Assembly (NCBI GenBank): GCA_035582835.1
Contig: JAYKAV010002793.1
Location: 823,007 to 887,006 of the forward strand
Length of the DNA: 64,000 nucleotides
Direction: 5' to 3'
Origin: Phoebastria nigripes
Taxonomy: Eukaryota; Chordata; Aves; Procellariiformes; Diomedeidae
Under the pieces are notes generated by a model. The model saw nothing but the letters and a program-made list of their open reading frames with translations, had not been told where the DNA came from and did not search any database. Shown here piece by piece: positions 25,901 through 38,260 of the stretch; position 1 is the stretch's first letter, and the number at the start of each line of letters is the position of its first letter. A program made the position numbers and the translations under genes.

Positions 25901-28699
25901 TTTTTTTATTACGCCTGACATTTCAGAATCATATTGAAAGATACACACCTGCTATAAATAATGGGCATAACTCAGATCTAGCAATGGACTAAAAGCAGAA
26001 ATCACAGAAGAATATAAAACTAAAAGGTAAAGGAAGAAAGAATCCCTGAAAGCAGAGATATACCAAAAGCACATTTTATTTTTACTTTCTTCATTTTTTC
26101 TCATTACAATTCTTTAGAGAGAGAACTTTTTAATAATAAAAAAAAAACAACAAAACAGCCCCCCTAATAAAATTGTAGTCAATCTGTGTAATTCTGGAAT
26201 ATGCACCCATTCATATTTTACCTGCATTTAGTAGATTTGGGATTTTTCCACTCCATCCACCTGATTTTCATCTACCATTTCTCCACACTACATTGGTATT
26301 ATTGGCTAATAACACACAACAAATAAACTGAATTATGACTAAATCCTTTCTTCACTTTTAGAAATAGAGAAATTTTTAAAATACTGTTGTGATTCAGTTT
26401 TGGGGGGGGAGGGTGGGGGATAGGTTTTGTGGGTTTTGTTTTGTTTTTAACAAAGTGTATTTTTTTATGGGCCAGATACATTGTTAATATGTGGTAGAGA
26501 TCAATCAATGCTTTACTTCTGAATGCCATCTTAAAGGATTTCTGAAGAAACAATCTCATAGTAATTTATTCAGGAAGAAGCATAAAAGTAATACATAATT
26601 TTAATATGCTTTCATGTATTATATATATTCATATACATACTTTTCTCATTTTCTACCCAATCATTTTTCAATTAAACTTGGTGCTCCTATTTGTAGAAAT
26701 AGATCCTTAGCATTTATCACAATTGGACCCTCAGTGCTAGGGATCAGCTTTTACTTTGGATAAAATCTCCCCCCACCCACATCTCATAGGAATGTTTTTG
26801 GCTATTTCAGAAATACACATAGAAGATTTCTCAGTATCGAAGAACCTTGGTTGCACCACAGCATTTCTCAAGAGGTGTCACTGTCAGGAATAACATTAAT
26901 ATTTATGAGGGGAAACAAATGGTTAGATAAATAATTAAAAGAGGGACCTTTTAAGGAATAAAAGGGAAGTATTTTTTCATACTGCACAACAGTGCTCCCT
27001 GTCCTAGATGACAATCTTAATAAAAACGCAAACAATGTGACATGAATTTTGACATTTCTGTTTTTTTTTAAAAGTAGCATGAACAAGACTAAAAATCTAC
27101 CTTGTGGGTGTTGATGTAAGCTCCTGATGCAACATTTATGTAAGTGTGTCTGCCACTGTAGCTATGAAAAAAATCTTTTGACTTTTTCTAAAAGAATGAG
27201 TGACAACTTTCAGTTCACAAATTTATTCTTAGATGCTTTAATTATTCATAACCATCATATACAGCAAGAATGGAAGCAACCCATAAACTAGATTTCACTG
27301 ATACACAAGTAGTATGTATTAAAAGAGGAAAACACTGACATATTTTTTACAGTTTATTTCACCACTGTTTTTTCACACAGTTGAACCAACCCATTCTACT
27401 TATGGTAAGTGCATTTCTCTATAATCTGTCAGCCTGGTAACTGCACAAAGCTCTCTGATAATATGAATCAGTGTGATGAGTCACTAGGCATTTTTATACA
27501 AAACAGAAACGCTTTAAGGTATCAGAATAACTTAATTCTGTCCATGTGACTGCTACTACTGTAATTTTATTGTGTCGTTTAATGAGACCTACTGGATGCT
27601 ATTAGTAAATTTTTTATGTACCTTTCAGGCCAATAGAAATTAAACAAAAATGACTACATTAAATAAAGTTCTATTGAATGTTGTTAGCAGAGAAAAAAAT
27701 ATCTCTGGCAGATGTAGAAATGGTAAAAGCTTACTAAGAAGCCAACAAAAATTCTGGGGAGACATATTAGTGGGCAGAATGAAGTTGAAAGTGGTCCAAC
27801 ATGCATAATTATCACAGTTTCTCACATGGCTCTGCAGTTTGTCACCTGATAGGTGCTAAATTATGTGATTAATTACACAGTCATGTAATAAACTGCACGG
27901 ATGCTTTGAAAAGCTTAAGCACCAACAGAAAATCATTGAACAGACTGCCAGCTTTGGGAGCGGACTGAAGGACATTTTGAAAACTCTGAATTAATGAACT
28001 ATTTAAACCAGGGTGACTTAATTTGTGACTTAGAATCAACATTACAGACAGTAGAAAAAAGATGAAGTAACTTTTCCTGCCCATTTTCTCAGCTAAGTAG
28101 AGTTCAACTTGGAACACTGGACTACTTTGAAAAGTGTATGTCTCAAGGCAGTATTACCTGTGGTTTCACATTGCCTTATTGTAAGACAAGTTTATAAGAT
28201 AAGGATAGAATTTAGTTTTTGAAGTTTTACACATCTGCAAAAGACAAGCAAGGTAACCGCACAACATATGAGACACTGACACCAGCAGTCTATCATCAAA
28301 TAATATGAAGAAAAATAAAAATCTTGATTGGTTACCTAAATGCAGACCTGACTTGAAGAGTTTTACATTTCTCTGCCTATGAGACAAAGATAGTGTCTGT
28401 AAAAGTAACATCTTGAGGGGGGAAAAAGAAGAAAATCTAATATTTAAAATCCTATTTGAAAAGAAAATACCCATATAACCCTAACACCACTTGTAATCAA
28501 TTATGAAATTCAGTGAAACAGAGAGAAAGGAGATGCATTCATTAAATCTAAAAAGTATAGGACTGGAAGTGAATTTAAGAAGTCAACACACTTGCCAGGT
28601 AAGGCAAGGCACAACAAGTGAGCCTACTTGGTAGACTTTGATCTTCAGCAAAGAGAATTCCAGCCAGTTTCTAAATAATGTGAATGAATGTTTGTTATT
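22951..28699. other. AT-rich unique sequence, no gene seen
   Basis: About 5.7 kb with no gene or named repeat apart from the G-rich tract listed separately. There are poly-A or poly-T runs near 23960, 25810 and 27060. Confidence 0.65.
26402..26419 (+). repeat. G-rich tract with G-quadruplex pattern
   Basis: G8-A-G3-T-G5 gives four runs of at least three G with loops of one or two bases, which meets the usual G-quadruplex motif. It is an isolated G tract in AT-rich DNA with no gene start beside it. Confidence 0.8.
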
Positions 28700-29140
28700 A
28701 TCACACTTAGAAAGTTTTCCCTAATGACATATTAATTTTTTTTCCTTGAAATTTGAGTTCATTGTTTCTTGTTTTGTTACCAGTAGACATGGAGAACGAC
28801 TGATCGTTATTTCTTCTACACCAGCAGTTCACAGTGGGTTGCTATGCACCAACATGCTGTGACTACAAGCACACGTACAAGCAGCCAGTCGCACCAACAG
28901 TGGAAATGCTAATTCCATAACTACATTTCAAAATGTCCTTATGATGTCCAACTTTCAGGGTTTTTTGCTTCAGACTAAAAAAATGCAGTTCCTCCAACTT
29001 TTTCTTAGCAGCTGATAGTTTGGAAACATCATTCTCACTGTGTTCATCTGTATGCTTTCCAATTTGCTTTCAGCTGTTTTAAGTATAACGCTCTGTTTCA
29101 TATAAATTCTACAGCCTAAGTTGCCTGCATCCTCCACCAA
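28700..29140 (-). mobile_element. Ancient, heavily decayed CR1 LINE, minus orientation
   Basis: The order of recognisable pieces follows the reverse complement of old amniote CR1 elements: AGAAAGTTTTCCCTAATGAC (about 28710), then TAGACATGGAGAACGACTGA (about 28783), then CTTCAGACTAAAAAAATGCA (near 28970), then CTTTCCAATTTGCTTTCAGC (near 29055). Substitutions and small indels are frequent throughout, and no reading frame survives. The element is much older than the CR1 end that follows it. Confidence 0.6.
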
Positions 29141-29212
29141 TTTGTTGCACTCCAACTTATGCAGTGTATGTATGTGGGCCAAAGAAATCCCCTCTCTTTG
29201 AAAGCCAAGAAA

Positions 29213-29512
29213 TTCAGGTTGTTCAGCCTGGAGAAGAGAAGGCTTCGGGGAGACCTTATTGTGGCCTTTCAAGACTTAAAGGGGGCTTTCAGGAAAGATG
29301 GGGACAGACTTTTTAGCAGGGCCTGTTGCGATAGGACAAGGGGGAATGGTTTTAAACTAAAAGAGGGTAGATTTAGACTAGATAGAAGGAAGAAATTTTT
29401 TACAATGAGGGTGGTGAAACACTGGAACAGGTTGCCCAGTGAGGTGGTAGATGCCCCATCCCTGGAAACATTCAAGGTCAGGCTGGACGGGGCTGTGAGC
29501 AACCTGATCTAG
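29213..29512 (+). pseudogene. CR1 ORF2 C-terminal fragment, frame still open
   Basis: The plus frame through this segment reads, in order, RRLRGDLIVAFQDLKG, a short polar stretch, HWNRLPSEVVDAPSLETF and a final VSNLI before TAG at 29510-29512. This pattern is typical of the C-terminus of CR1 ORF2, the protein that carries endonuclease and reverse transcriptase. Only the tail past the reverse-transcriptase domain remains, so no activity is possible. The absence of stops or frameshifts over about 100 codons suggests this copy is younger than the other CR1 fragments. An ATG at 29159 opens the frame, but it lies upstream of the repeat and is incidental. Confidence 0.85.
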
Positions 29513-29600
29513 TTGAAGATGTCCCTGCTCATTGCAGGGGGGTTGGACTAGATGACCTTTAAAGGTCCCTTCCAACCCAAACCATTCTATGATTCTATGA
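29213..29600 (+). mobile_element. CR1 LINE, 5'-truncated 3' end, plus orientation
   Basis: This is the best preserved CR1 in the window. It contains GTTCAGCCTGGAGAAGAGAA, then the 3' untranslated end GGTTGGACTAGATGACCTTT, AGGTCCCTTCCAACCC, and two ATTCTATG octamers at the terminus (29584-29599). CR1 ends in such octamers rather than poly(A). 5' truncation is normal for CR1, which is copied from the 3' end. It sits next to the old minus-strand CR1, in the opposite orientation. Confidence 0.95.
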
Positions 29601-30971
29601 ATTTAATAGTAGATGAACTGAAATCTTAAGAGTCTGATCAACTACCTATTCCTAGCCCAGATTTAATTATTATGAAGAAGAAAAGACTTCTGTTACATAA
29701 AAAGTTCCCAAAATAATAACACAATTAAACTCAATATACAGACACTTCCTTGTATTCTATCCTTTAGTCTCTGATATTAAGCTCTTCCTTCCCCTGGCCC
29801 TCTTGGGATTATGTGAATGGCTTCTTCCTCCTCACTCTAGGACCCTCTTGGGATTATTTTTGTATGACTTCTAACATGCTATACACCTTGATTTCTGCAC
29901 TGATCCACAATTCTGTATTACATCCAAATGTACATTATAAAGCATGTTTTACATACACTTGTTACTTGTTCTATGTTCCCTCTCTGATTCCCAAAACTGG
30001 TTTTNTCAAGGCTGCATTCCTTCAATGATTAGTAATGGCCCACTGGTGAGCTCTTCATAGCCCTGGGAACCCCGGTATCACCCCGTGCCTTTACCCAAGG
30101 GCTCCTGCTATCATCTTACGCCTGTACTCCTTTATCCTGCATTTTTATTTGCAGGTCATAGAAAGGACATTCTGCATGGAATAACTACTTGTTTTTATTG
30201 TTTATTAACTACAGAAATACAACTAAATTATTAACAGTAGCTGTTGTATCACATGATCACGTAATGCTAAACTAAAACTGAACAGATTAGGAAACAGTTA
30301 TCTGATTGTTAGACAATTGCTAACATAGTTAAACCAAGCTTCAGGCAAGCCTAAAACAAGTCCAGGCAAAGCAAACCTGTAAGTCCTAGTCTGGAGGCCT
30401 TGCAGACTTAACATAAAAGCCTGTGATCTGCTGTTAGCAACAGTAATCCTTACTGTCTACATAATATTGCAACTGAAATATTACCAGAAATAAGAAGAGT
30501 CAGCTATACTGTATATGATGTCTGTCTTATTACGTTCAAGAATGCAATCACGTATTACTTATACTCAGTGCTTATCACATTTAAAAATACTATTTGCCAC
30601 TTACAAAAAACAAATAAAGCCCACACATTCTTGGGCAATAATCAGTTTGTACTCTGTAACAGCTCCAAGAGTGTTTTAACCAGTAACGATTTAAATTATT
30701 CCCTCCAAAGTACCCAACTCATCTCTAGAAAGGAATGACGTTAGATTTAAGCAGTACCTATGCTAGGAAAAATCGCATCACGCTCTGACTGCAGTGATGC
30801 TCTCATGCAAAAAGATGCAAGGAAATTCTGGCATGACTTTCAATAAAGCCAGAATTTCATGCCAAGTACTTTTACGATTGTCATGAAAAGCCCCTTTGAG
30901 TAGGGATTCTTCATCATGGTAAAAAAATCCCAAACATTACCCATCCCCTGCCAAAAGCAAAAAACCCACCT
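29601..30971. other. Unique sequence, no gene seen
   Basis: No repeat or gene recognised. The segment near 30050-30150 is slightly richer in G+C. Confidence 0.65.
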
Positions 30972-31058
30972 GAGACCTGTTTACACACTTATCTATCTTC
31001 TCCTATATGACAAAATAGACACAGATGTTTCAGTTTATCTTGTATCTGATCATTAGAG
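30972..31058 (+). repeat. 87-bp segment duplicated at 35733-35823 (copy A)
   Basis: It starts GAGACCTGTTTACACACTTA and ends TATCTGATCATTAGAG. The same sequence, with about six substitutions and one 4-bp indel, occurs in direct orientation about 4.8 kb downstream inside an LTR fragment. Since the downstream copy interrupts an LTR and this one lies in unique sequence, this copy is probably the source. It could instead be a member of an undescribed dispersed repeat. Confidence 0.8.
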
Positions 31059-34000
31059 TGAAAACAAAAAGATGAGTACTGTATGATTTCTTCAAAGATA
31101 CTTAATATTTAACTGCATTAATTGAGGTCCAAATTGTACTATCCACTTACCAAAAACTTAAGGGGTAAATACTCTGCTATATCATTCAATTGCTGAATTC
31201 AACGTTGAACACAATATCCTGTATTTGTATTACACAAGGATGCACGGCTTCCATTGTTGGTGGTTGTTTGTTTTTTTTTTAATCTGGAATGAATTTTACT
31301 CTCCATTGAGTCAACCTATCTCCTAAAGGTACTTCAAGAAAACAAACAGTGTTTGGTTGCCGCATTTCTTTCCTCCTAAAATTAAAATAAACCTCAGATC
31401 TGACAAATGGAAGTTAGAAGGGAATTTCTCTTTCAGTTGCAATAATTGGTAGAGATGAGTGGATGATTTTTACCTTCCTTTGTGTTTAACAAATCTTCTG
31501 GCAGTGCAAGATCTTAGCGCATCAGGTACATTCACAACGTCCTCAGCCCTTGCTGCTTCCTTTCTATAGCACATAATACCCATGACTTTTGCTCTTTTAC
31601 TACAGGTCTTAAGTTTGTTAAAGAAATTCCATAGTAATATCATTGGAGAGTGTTTTATGTTCTCTGATGGTGTGCAAGTGACCTAGCAACTTTGTTAAAT
31701 TAAGTCTTTAATAGTCTGCTGAAAATTGCACTGAAGTCCATTCTGTTAATTTTTCATTATTATTTACAGCTACCTTGTGCCTCATTTTTATTTACTCCAG
31801 AACATTTTTTTTTTTTCACCATACTGGTCAACATCCTTAAGGTGACCTAGACGCCATTTTAAGCCCACATGCATTACCACATTAATACAAGTGGGGTTAA
31901 TGTAAATGTTCTTTTATGTTTATTTAAATGCTATCTTTAAAAAAAAAACAAACAAAAAAAACAAACAAAAAAACTAAACAAGTAACACATACATAAATTA
32001 AATAGAAGCCAGCTACACTTCGAAAATAAAATGTAAGCCTTTTAAGTTCTGTGAAAGTATTAATAAAAATTATTTCAGAAAAAACTGAAAGGGGAATTAT
32101 CTATGCACTTCTTAGTATTTATAGATGTTTATGCTACTAAAGCTCATCTCGCTTTAGAGAAGCTATTCAATGCTGTGCAAAGTCTAGACTCAAAGCAAAG
32201 TGCACCACTGAGTAAGAGCAACTAAAAGACCAAGTATGTTTAGCCAGAGTGGCAAATAAATAAAAATAACCATTTTCATTACTGAAAAGAGTTTGCTAAC
32301 TTTAATTACAGGGAAAAAGGTAAAAGATCTACTGTGCTTTTCTTGCAGGCTAACATAGGTTTTACCCGATAGTGCCAAATTATGATCAACCAGTACAGAA
32401 TAGCAAGTTATTACATGGATAATCTGCATCCCCATCTCCACAGCAGCATTTTCTACACACTCAACAAATTTGTTTTTCTTTAATATCTTCCAAGACCTGC
32501 TATTCGTTCATCTTTTTGACAGGAGTTCTAGGTAACTTCATATACTTAAGATCATACTGCTTTATGTTGAGTACACTTTAATTATTTTATTCTTAAGTAA
32601 ATTTATATTTTATTTGTAATTGTTTTTTAAACAATGGGGCATTACAGGTCAAATCTACTTCATAGGCTGCGTGGAAGTATTAGATTCTTTACTATTATAA
32701 CACAGGAGGTCTGGCTATGTGACTATAATAGGCTGAAATATAAGCTTAAATTCAACAAACTAATATCACTTTGGTACTCCTCTTTGAGAGGCTCATACAT
32801 AAATGGACTAACTAATCCCACAGGGCTGCTGTCTACAGAAACAGAGTTTGAATTCAAGAGCCGCTTTAGAAGATAATATGAAAATGATTCACTGAAGGGG
32901 AAAGCTGTAATGGGTAAAGTGTTATTCTCATACAAATAAAACCAAAAACAAACACTGTGAAGAAAACTGTCCTTCAGGAATAATCACAAACTAATTTCCA
33001 CAGAGGGGGGGAAAAAAAAAAGGCTACTGACTAATTACTAAAGGGAAGAAGAGTTGTCCTTCCACAAGCAATGGAGGCTTTGTGGAGCCAGGCATAGTCC
33101 AGGGGACAGTGCAAGTCCCAAGAGATACATATCTTTGAGACTTAATATGGGCTGTTAGTCAGAGTCAAACAGGTCCAGAANAGTAGGATGAAGTACATTT
33201 GGAAAGCAGGATCAGAACTACAGCTCAGAAGGGATGGTGCTACGTGTGACTGTTCGTCACATAATACCAGCAAACTTGTTTGAAACTGATGAAATTGAAA
33301 TCACACTGTGTGCAAAATTTTTCCCATCATCTGTAGATGATGGAAGACAGCACATACATCAATGGCAAAAATACTTAGCGTTTATATATCCTTTATTCAA
33401 AAGTAAACTGTTACAAAAATTTCTGCCAGATAGTAGCCTTTTCTTGTCCTCTTTATAGCCACCTCACAATTCTTGGTTATCTACCAAGAATTTTTGTAAG
33501 AGGAATAAAAGTCCTAAAGCAATCCACAATCATCATCTAAATGGGAAGCCACAAGCAAAATACATAGACTAATACTAATATGATCTATGCTTTTGTGTCG
33601 TATGTTTAACCTTGTAAATGAATAAAAAATAATTTATTTAAAGAAAGCATATTACACTTCCAATGAACACTTTCAGCTATATAGAAGATATTTTCTTTTA
33701 TTAGAGCGGTATTATTTTCATTATTTTTCTACTACAATACTTGACTCATATTTTACATGTAAACTGACTACCTCTGAATGGCACTTTTTGTTCTCTGTAT
33801 TAATTTTGCTAATTTTCAATGAATTACAAAATGTGTTAATTAAAATTGTCTAATGTTACTGAGTAGACAACGTAACCTGTTTACCTTCTTCTCGGAAAAT
33901 GAACTGAATTGCAGCATCTGTTTCACTGAAAATAGTTAGTGTTTTCAACAGGGACAAAACATGCAGGAAATACAAAATGATGAATGTAGCATATTTGTGA

Positions 34001-34470
34001 TACAACAGTATAATTACTTTACTTAGCAAAACATTACAAGAAGATGATTTACTTTTTCCTCCTGAATTATATGTCCAAATGAAGTTATATTTTACTCTAA
34101 GCACTTCATTAATTTTGGTAATTATTTCCTTTATTGGATTCCTTCAATATTCTTATTTGATTATGAATGTTCAGTAGTGCTTGCTACTTAAACATCACAG
34201 TAGTAATAAATCTTAAAGGCCAAGTATGAACTAGAACCAATTAAGACTCTTGAGTGCATTTTGCTTCTCATAGACCATAGAGCTCAACACCATCTTATGT
34301 TAGTTATGCTCAGCTAAACATACTCACATTCTGAATGTGTTACTTTGACAGCTCCCAACAAGCCTAGTCCAGATAATTAAAAAAGCGCTACAATAAATGA
34401 AGAGCCCTTAGCTTCATCCTCTAGCACAGTGGACATTTGTAGATCAAATCTGTCTCCACCCTCAAATAAT
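31059..34470. other. AT-rich unique sequence, no gene seen
   Basis: No gene or named repeat. There is an A-rich simple tract at 31939-31974 and a G7-A10 run near 33005. Confidence 0.65.
31939..31974. repeat. A-rich (AAAC)n-like simple repeat
   Basis: A runs broken by single C residues. No element is attached. Confidence 0.8.
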
Positions 34471-34703
34471 CATAGAATCATTTAGGTTGGAAAAGACCTT
34501 TAAGATCATCGAGTCCAACCGTTAACCTAACGCTGCCAAGTCCACCACTAAACCATGTCCCTAAGTGCCACATCTACACGTCTTTTAAATACCTCCAGGG
34601 ATGGTGACTCAACCACTTCCCTGGGCAGCCTGTTCCAATGCTTGATAATTCTTTCAGTGAATAGATTTTTCCTAATATCCCGTCTAAACCTCCCTTGGCG
34701 CAA
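34471..34703 (-). mobile_element. CR1 LINE 3' end, minus orientation
   Basis: On the plus strand it starts CATAGAATCATTTAGGTTGG, the reverse complement of the CR1 tail, and continues with GATCATCGAGTCCAACC. On the minus strand the C-terminal ORF2 frame is open from about 34702 to its stop at 34548, reading KHWNRLPREVVESPSLEVF. It differs from the 29.2 kb copy in both protein and 3' untranslated sequence, so it belongs to another CR1 subfamily. It is 5'-truncated at about 34703. Confidence 0.92.
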
Positions 34704-35610
34704 TATTAGTGATGAAGTATGAAAAGAAGAAAGGCATATAAAAACTGACTGGAATTTGACATTTAATAGAGTTGGTGGAGAAGAAAAAAGGATAGGGAGG
34801 GCTGTTTCATCATTTATATCTGAGATTACCCTCAACAGCACACTTTTTGACTGTTACAGAAAGTTCCACAAGCTCCATGGTGTTAAGAAAAATCATGAGG
34901 GACCATACTGTGCAAAATGTAGCAAATAATAATAAGTTTTACTTTGAGTAGATGACTTGAAGAAGACTGTAAGACTCTGGACTACCAATGTATCATTTTT
35001 CATAATGGTTTTTATGTGTTTCTCATACAAATTAATCATTACGGTTTCCAAATTTCACTGCTAGAAGCCAACAGATTACAAACAGATCCACAAATTATTC
35101 TCATGTGTAACCATGAATATACATTATTAAACCATGACTGGTGAATGATATAATTTAAACATGAATATTTATGGTTGGTGTGGAATTGGCCATGAAAATA
35201 AATGCTGTATCAACCTACCCATCATCCCTTGATGATTCCAGTATTGCAATATGCTGAAGAAGTATCAGCAGTGTATTACAGGTTTTAGCAGTAAAGTACT
35301 TACTCTTCAGACTTGGGAGATACTTCCCATTCCAGCAAAGAGATTAATCACTCCTTTTTCAAGTTTAAAGAGAGGATGGATTGTACCCTCCTCCTCCTAT
35401 CCTCTTCTCATCACATTTTACCTCACCTCCAGAAAGTAAGAGACACGTTCATCTTTCTTTCAGGTAGGAAAATGGACAAAAATCCACTAACCTATCTCAA
35501 GGGAAAAAAAAACAATTTGACCTACTACCCAAAGCCATTTGCTAGGTTTCTTGATTGTCTTAATCTTCTGCTCCTGTAGCTCAGGGTTAGCTTAGGAATC
35601 TGTTTCCAGT
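34704..35610. other. Unique sequence, no gene seen
   Basis: No gene or repeat recognised between the CR1 and the LTR fragment. Confidence 0.6.
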
Positions 35611-36130
35611 TGTGGTGGGTTAACCTTGGGTAAGGGCCAAACTCTCACCCAGCCGCTCACACACTCCCCGTCCTCAGAAGAACAGGGTGAGAAAATAGGA
35701 TGAGAAAGCTTATGGGTTGAGATAAAGACAGCGAGACCTGCTTACACACGTATCTATCTTCTCCTATATGCCAAAATATACATAGATGTGAGTTTCAGCT
35801 TATCTTGTATCTGATCATTAGAGATCTGATCATTATTGATCAGAACCAACTACCATCACAGGTAAAAAAGGCTTGACTTGGGGGAAATTAATTTAATTTA
35901 TTATCAATTAAAACAGATGTGGGTAGCGAGGAGCAAAAATCAAATATTAAAACCACACCTTTCCTTTCCCCTCTCCCAAACGCAACTTCACTCCTTCACT
36001 CCTGACTCCTCCGCCCCATCTGAGTGGTGCAGGGGAGAGCGTGAGGGGGTACATGGTCAGTACGTAGCGGTCTCTCTGCTGCTCTTTCCCTCTCTCATTT
36101 CCCCCCTGCTCCAGCGTGGGCTCTCCCTTG
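35611..36130 (-). mobile_element. LTR fragment, family A, minus orientation, with an internal insertion
   Basis: It begins TGTGGTGGGTTAACC, the reverse complement of an LTR 3' end (...AACCCACCACA). It continues through GGGTTGAGATAAAGACAG, a GACTTGGGGGAAATTAATTT segment and a pyrimidine-rich part, the same order as in the complete copy at 19638. The match fades near 36130 (CTGCTCCAGCGTGGGC), so the other end is missing. A segment of about 91-110 bp at 35733-35843 interrupts the LTR order and is a copy of 30972-31058. It keeps far fewer CpG sites than the 19.6 kb copy, so it looks older or more decayed. Confidence 0.75.
35733..35823 (+). repeat. 91-bp copy of 30972-31058 inside an LTR (copy B)
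   Basis: Close to 93% identical to copy A over its length, with one 4-bp insertion (35789-35795 region). The LTR sequence resumes after about 35843. Between the two points is a further repeat of TCTGATCATTA and a small perfect hairpin (CTGATCA, TTAT, TGATCAG at 35826-35843). Confidence 0.8.
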
Positions 36131-36900
36131 AACATTTTAGTGCTTTAACTCCACCACTTTATTCTTCAGATACAGACCAGAACTGCACACCAAAATTATG
36201 ATGTCAAACTACCAAAATCTGAAATAGATGCAAAATGAAGTTGTCTTGCTCCCAAGCATGTTCCTTTCTTTCCTATACGTTTCCCGATAACACCCCACAT
36301 TTTGTTTCCTTTATTCCTATTTGATGTTAGAGTAATCTTCTAGCTATATTCTCTCTTTCAAGTACTTCAAGTTATTCAGAAAATGCAGTATGAAGCAGTT
36401 TTGGCCAAAATGTGTTATGTTCTACATGACAACAGACCTGATAAATCATTTAATTAAAACAGCATATTACATACTACCCCTACACATTTTATCTTTATTT
36501 TGGTAGTGTTAGCCTACAGCATTTAAAACTCTGAAAATATGCTTTCCTTTAGTTGCTACAAATTTTAACAAAAGGTCTTCAATAAATTTTTCATGTTGCT
36601 ACTGGGGAGAAGGTAAACACTCATCTGCTTTTTCCCACATGGAACAAAAAGGGTGACTTTAACCATTCATAGGAGATGAGAGTCCAGTGATTGCTTCCTT
36701 CCTGCCCTGAGAAAAAAAGGAATTATGTATTTAATTACTCTGTAAATGTATATGTTTGTTCACCACAGTATGCTGCAGTAACGTAGATGTTCNTGATATC
36801 AGTAGCTTTAAGTCTGTTTTATTTTTAAAAGCATACATTTTTGAAGCTAATGTCAGTCTTCTCTGAACTGTTTTTCCATACAGTCAATGCTGCAACATCC
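36131..36900. other. Unique sequence between two LTR fragments, no gene seen
   Basis: I see no retroviral coding sequence here, so the flanking LTR pieces do not enclose a provirus. Confidence 0.6.
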
Positions 36901-37082
36901 AAAATTAAATTACTTTTCCCTCAAGTCAAGTCTGTTTTGCCATAATTGGTAAGGGATCTCCCTGTCTTTATCTCGACCCCCAAACTTTTCCATCTTCTAT
37001 TCTCCCCTCACCCTGTTGAGGAGGGGGACTGAGAGAGCAGCTGGGTGGGCATCTGGCAGCCAGCCAAGGTCAACCCACCACA
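36901..37082 (+). mobile_element. LTR 3'-end fragment, family A, plus orientation
   Basis: It contains TCAAGTCTGTTTTGCC, then CCCTGTCTTTATCTCGACCC and a purine-rich stretch, and ends GGTCAACCCACCACA. This is the 3' end of the LTR family seen at 19638 (minus) and 35611 (minus). By eye about three quarters of positions match the 35.6 kb copy. Only about 180 bp remain, and the 5' part of the LTR is absent. Confidence 0.75.
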
Positions 37083-38167
37083 CTGGTAAACAATTGTAAT
37101 TGGCAAACAGTGGAGACTGATGACAGTAACAGGATATTCTAAACTACCTGGCCTGCGGGATACAAGCACACAGTTTACATCTCAGTACACAAATGTGAGA
37201 AGTTATATCATGAAAAACATTCAGAAGACTGGGACACAAATCTGAAAATTGCTGCCTTTCAAAACAGCTCCAGGCTGGTATGAAGCATTATCCAGAAGGT
37301 ACAGTGTGATCATGCTGGATCTGTGAAGAAGGGAGTTTTTGTGAGAATGATTGTTCTACCACTGTAATTGGTGCTGCTGCAACTGCCATGATAATAAGGT
37401 TTAGTGGCTAAATGTGAATGTAAATGCTAATAAATCAATCAGGACTCAAGAGACAAAATTATTAAAGGACGGGAAAGTGTACCTCAAAGAGACAGAGACT
37501 TATGAAATTNAATCAGGGTCCTTGTGGCACTGTTTATTGGCCATTTCTGATGGAAGTATAAAGTGGGAAAAAGTCACTTTGAGTAAGCAGGGCTCATGTT
37601 CAGATGCAGTTGAAACAGGATTTATAAAATGAGTGTCAAGTTGATATTCCAAACAAAGTCTATTTAAAATTGGTGATGTAGACATATTCAGAGATGATAT
37701 TAATAACATTTTAATTATTAAATTGAGTATTAAGTATTTAAGACATTTATAAGAGAAATGCATATTTACTCTCTTCATATTTTAGAGTTTTGGAAAGCTT
37801 CATATCTGATAAATCCCTCAGCCTTAAGTGAATAGAAGCNGCCCAAGAGAACAATGTAAGGGGAGAAGCACATCTCTCACCTAGTTCAAAAGAACACAGA
37901 GTCTGATAGTAACAGCACTTTTTAAATACAACCAGAGACCTTCCAGATGAAAGAAAAAGAGCAGCAAGTTCTCACCTCTGTGCCCTCCACCTTTTCTGTT
38001 GAGGGAGGGAGGTGCACGCACGCATCTGTGGACATGTTTTGGAAAGGAAACTTGCTTTCTGCTCAACACAGCAAAGTTTGTGGGCATATTTGGTCTTACA
38101 GAGTTGTCAAGAGCCTGGTGCTGCTATCTCCTCCCTGATTCATATAGACAAGGTTGAAGCCATGTTT

Positions 38168-38260
38168 AAAAAAAAAGCAAAAAAGCAGAAAAGCAAAAAA
38201 CCGAAACAAACAAACAAAAAACAAAAAAACAAACACACCAAACACCAAACAAAATAACCC
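38168..38260. repeat. A-rich (CAAA)n / (GCAAAA)n simple repeat
   Basis: About 93 bp made almost wholly of A with single C or G spacers. The 76- and 81-codon frames across it encode only Lys/Asn/Thr/Gln runs and are artefacts. Confidence 0.85.

Noticed and set aside
35611..37082. A provirus with two LTRs
   Set aside because: The LTR pieces face opposite ways and nothing between them resembles gag, pol or env.
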